This document shows, one piece after another, positions 6,661 to 8,110 of a stretch of DNA of 8,110 nucleotides. Both the position numbers and the translations under genes were made by a program. Each line of letters opens with the position of its first letter. Within the stretch, counting starts at the first letter, position 1. Origin of the DNA: an uncultured Clostridium sp. GTDB taxonomy: Bacteria; Bacillota; Clostridia; TANB77; CAG-508. The notes below the pieces were generated by a model. The model ran no database searches. It was not told where the DNA came from and saw nothing but the letters and a program-made list of their open reading frames with translations. The stretch is taken from NCBI GenBank assembly GCA_900553405.1, contig USDF01000058.1:1-8110 (forward strand), read 5' to 3'.

Positions 6661-6812
6661 AAATTACCTCCATAAATTTATTTTAAGTTATTTATTACAA
6701 TATTTATTTTAATACTTATTTTTTATAGTCATAAATTTTTTATTAATATTCTAATAAGTAGCTTAGTGATTGTTAATTGTTAGTATTAAAACATATATTT
6801 AAAGTATGCTCA

Positions 6813-6837
6813 GGGAAAAAGTAAAAAACTTTTTCCC
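6813..6837 (-). other. GC-capped hairpin after gap (attenuator or mRNA-stabilising element)
   Basis: A perfect 10-bp inverted repeat (GGGAAAAAGT/ACTTTTTCCC) with a 5-base loop lies 45 bases after the gap stop. On the minus strand the sequence following the stem is TGAGCATACTTT, without a U run, so complete termination is unlikely. The position suits a partial terminator or a 3'-end stabiliser that lets gap mRNA accumulate above pgk mRNA. The rest of the 222-base spacer is plain A/T-rich sequence with no other feature I can support. Confidence 0.6.
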
Positions 6838-6882
6838 GTTGCAATACCTTTACTATCTATAATTTTCTACTATCAATAACTT

Positions 6883-7890
6883 TTAGCTTCTTGATGCAAT
6901 ATATACTGCTAAATCTACTAATTTATTTGAGTAACCCCATTCATTGTCATACCAAGCTATTAATTTAACAAATGTATCTGTTAATTGAATTCCAGCTGTT
7001 GCATCAAATATTGATGTATGGCTATCTCCTAAGAAATCTGAAGATACTACTGCATCTTCTGTATATTCTATAATACCTTTCATTTCATTTTCTGATGCAT
7101 GTTTCATAACTTTGCAAATTTCTTCCATAGTTGTTTGTTTAGCTAAATTACATGTTAAGTCAACAACTGAAACATCTATTGTTGGCACTCTGAAAGACAT
7201 ACCTGTTAATTTTCCATTTAATTCTGGAATAACTTTTCCTACTGCTTTTGCTGCTCCTGTTGAAGAAGGAATGATGTTAGCTGATGCAGCACGTCCTCCT
7301 CTCCAATCTTTTTTAGATGCTCCATCAACTGTTTTTTGTGTTGCAGTTGTAGAGTGAACTGTTGTCATTAATCCATCTACTATTCCAAAGTTATCATTTA
7401 TAACTTTAGCAAGTGGTGCTAAACAGTTTGTTGTACAAGACGCATTAGATACTATATTCATGCTTGGATCATATGTTTCGTGATTTACTCCCATAACAAA
7501 CATTGGAGCATCTTTTGAAGGTGCACTAATAATTACTTTTTTAGCTCCTCCTTTTAAATGTGCCTCTGCTTTTTCCATAGTTGTAAATACTCCTGAACAT
7601 TCTAATACATAGTCTACTCCGTCTTTTTCCCATGGAATATTTGCTGGGTCCATTTCATTATATACTTTTATTTCTTTTCCATTTACTACTAATGTATGTT
7701 CATCTTTGTTTGATACTTCTCCATTAAATCTACCATGAGCAGTATCATATTTTACCATATATGCCATATAATCTGCACTAATAAATGGATCATTTATTGC
7801 TACTACCTCTACTTCTTCTTTTTTTAATGCTGCTTGGAATGCTAAGTTTCCTATTCTTCCAAATCCGTTAATTCCTATTTTTACACTCAT
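6883..7890 (-). CDS. gap: Type I glyceraldehyde-3-phosphate dehydrogenase
   Basis: GAPDH oxidatively phosphorylates glyceraldehyde-3-phosphate to 1,3-bisphosphoglycerate; it is a cytoplasmic tetramer. The 335-residue protein has the N-terminal Rossmann motif INGFGRIG (7-14), then AINDPF with Asp34, which normally binds the NAD ribose hydroxyls. The active site SNASCTTNCLAPLAKV contains the catalytic Cys152, with His179 in TTVHS. Further signatures are KDWRGGR (194-200), SSTGAAKAVGKVIPELNGKL (209-228), and WYDNEWGYSNK near the end. The residue usually Pro in the VDGPS segment is Ala191 here. The ATG start has AAAGGAGG (7899-7906) 8 bases upstream. It is first in the glycolytic operon, with a promoter about 65 bases before the start. 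NAD is the likely cofactor because Asp34 is kept. Confidence 0.97.
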   Translation of the reverse strand: MSVKIGINGFGRIGNLAFQAALKKEEVEVVAINDPFISADYMAYMVKYDTAHGRFNGEVSNKDEHTLVVNGKEIKVYNEMDPANIPWEKDGVDYVLECSGVFTTMEKAEAHLKGGAKKVIISAPSKDAPMFVMGVNHETYDPSMNIVSNASCTTNCLAPLAKVINDNFGIVDGLMTTVHSTTATQKTVDGASKKDWRGGRAASANIIPSSTGAAKAVGKVIPELNGKLTGMSFRVPTIDVSVVDLTCNLAKQTTMEEICKVMKHASENEMKGIIEYTEDAVVSSDFLGDSHTSIFDATAGIQLTDTFVKLIAWYDNEWGYSNKLVDLAVYIASRS

Positions 7891-7953
7891 TTTTCTTTCC
7901 TCCTTTGAAATATAAAATAAATTTCTTTACTTTATTATTGTTTTAACTACTTC

Positions 7954-7982
7954 ATTTTATACCAAAGTATATTTGTTTTCAA
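7954..7982 (-). promoter_or_regulatory. gap: Sigma-A-type promoter of the gap operon
   Basis: On the minus strand TTGAAA (7977-7982) is followed after 17 bases by TAAAAT (7954-7959), inside the string GGTATAAAATG. Transcription would start near 7947, giving a leader of about 56 bases. An overlapping TATAAA with a 15-base spacer is the less likely alternative -10 box. I see no riboswitch-like structure in the leader. Confidence 0.62.
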
Positions 7983-8059
7983 GTATTTCTTTCTATTCTT
8001 TTTAATTTTTTAAATTTTTTTATAAATGGTAAAATTAAATTACCGGTTAGAGATAAAAA

Positions 8060-8088
8060 AAGACACATAATTAAACTTATGATACAAT
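8060..8088 (+). promoter_or_regulatory. Probable divergent promoter for a gene beyond the right edge
   Basis: On the plus strand an extended -10 box, TGATACAAT (8080-8088), lies 17 bases after AAGACA (8060-8065), which matches 4 of 6 consensus -35 bases. No start codon with a ribosome binding site appears before the window ends, so the gene it would serve is unseen. It is back to back with the gap promoter, with about 77 bases between the two -35 boxes. Confidence 0.45.
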
Positions 8089-8110
8089 GTTGGTGACCAA
8101 ACTAACATTG
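8085..8110. promoter_or_regulatory. Operator-like palindromes overlapping the divergent promoter
   Basis: Two inverted repeats overlap here. CAATGTT (8085-8091) is answered by AACATTG (8104-8110), and TTGGT-G-ACCAA (8090-8100) is a perfect odd palindrome. They cover the end of the plus-strand -10 box and the expected transcription start, the usual place for a repressor site. The sequence does not match the CggR, CIRCE or Rex consensus as I know them. It is cut by the window edge, so the full site may be longer. Confidence 0.4.

Noticed and set aside
6766..6785. Tandem TTGTTAA/TTGTTAG resembling a Rex half-site
   Set aside because: The copies are direct repeats, not the inverted TTGTTAA-N4-TTAACAA arrangement of a Rex site, and they lie far from any convincing promoter.
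6661..6812. Possible separate pgk promoter (TATAAA-like and TTGTAA-like strings)
   Set aside because: No pair of boxes has both acceptable sequence and 16-18 base spacing; single boxes are expected by chance in such A/T-rich DNA.
8027..8043. Short GGTAA/TTACC inverted repeat upstream of gap
   Set aside because: Only five base pairs around an A/T loop; too weak to call an operator or terminator.

Overview
The window comes from a very AT-rich Firmicute (Bacillota), most likely a member of the class Clostridia. The evidence is the strong AGGAGG-type ribosome binding sites, the A/T-ending codons, a clostridial-type glycolytic cluster and the GGGtGRT protein family. A species cannot be named. All recognised genes lie on the minus strand and are closely packed. 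The longest stretch without a gene is 222 bases.

Right part (about 2453-7982): a lower-glycolysis operon. Read in the direction of transcription it is gap (GAPDH), pgk, a Nudix hydrolase, tpiA (triosephosphate isomerase) and gpmI (cofactor-independent phosphoglycerate mutase). A sigma-A-type promoter precedes gap. The 222-base gap-pgk spacer holds a GC-capped hairpin and no convincing second promoter. The four enzymes cover triose-phosphate interconversion and the steps from glyceraldehyde-3-phosphate to 2-phosphoglycerate. The Nudix gene is wedged between pgk and tpiA, and its last codons overlap the start of tpiA, so it is built into the operon.

Middle (about 1464-2433): an orphan gene of the YezG/DUF600 immunity-protein family with a long, charged, low-complexity C-terminal tail. 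No toxin gene is beside it. It sits between two different hairpins: an 18-bp stem just after gpmI, and a REP-like GGGGAC/GTCCC element directly after its own stop codon.

Left part (1-1424): a two-gene unit with its own good promoter. It encodes an iron-sulfur scaffold (NifU/IscU-like) protein and the first 197 residues of a GGGtGRT-family protein. The biochemical role of this pair is, to my knowledge, not established. It is the best candidate here for an undescribed system.

Right edge (8060-8110): a probable plus-strand promoter with overlapping palindromes suggests a divergently transcribed gene, possibly regulated, starting beyond the window.
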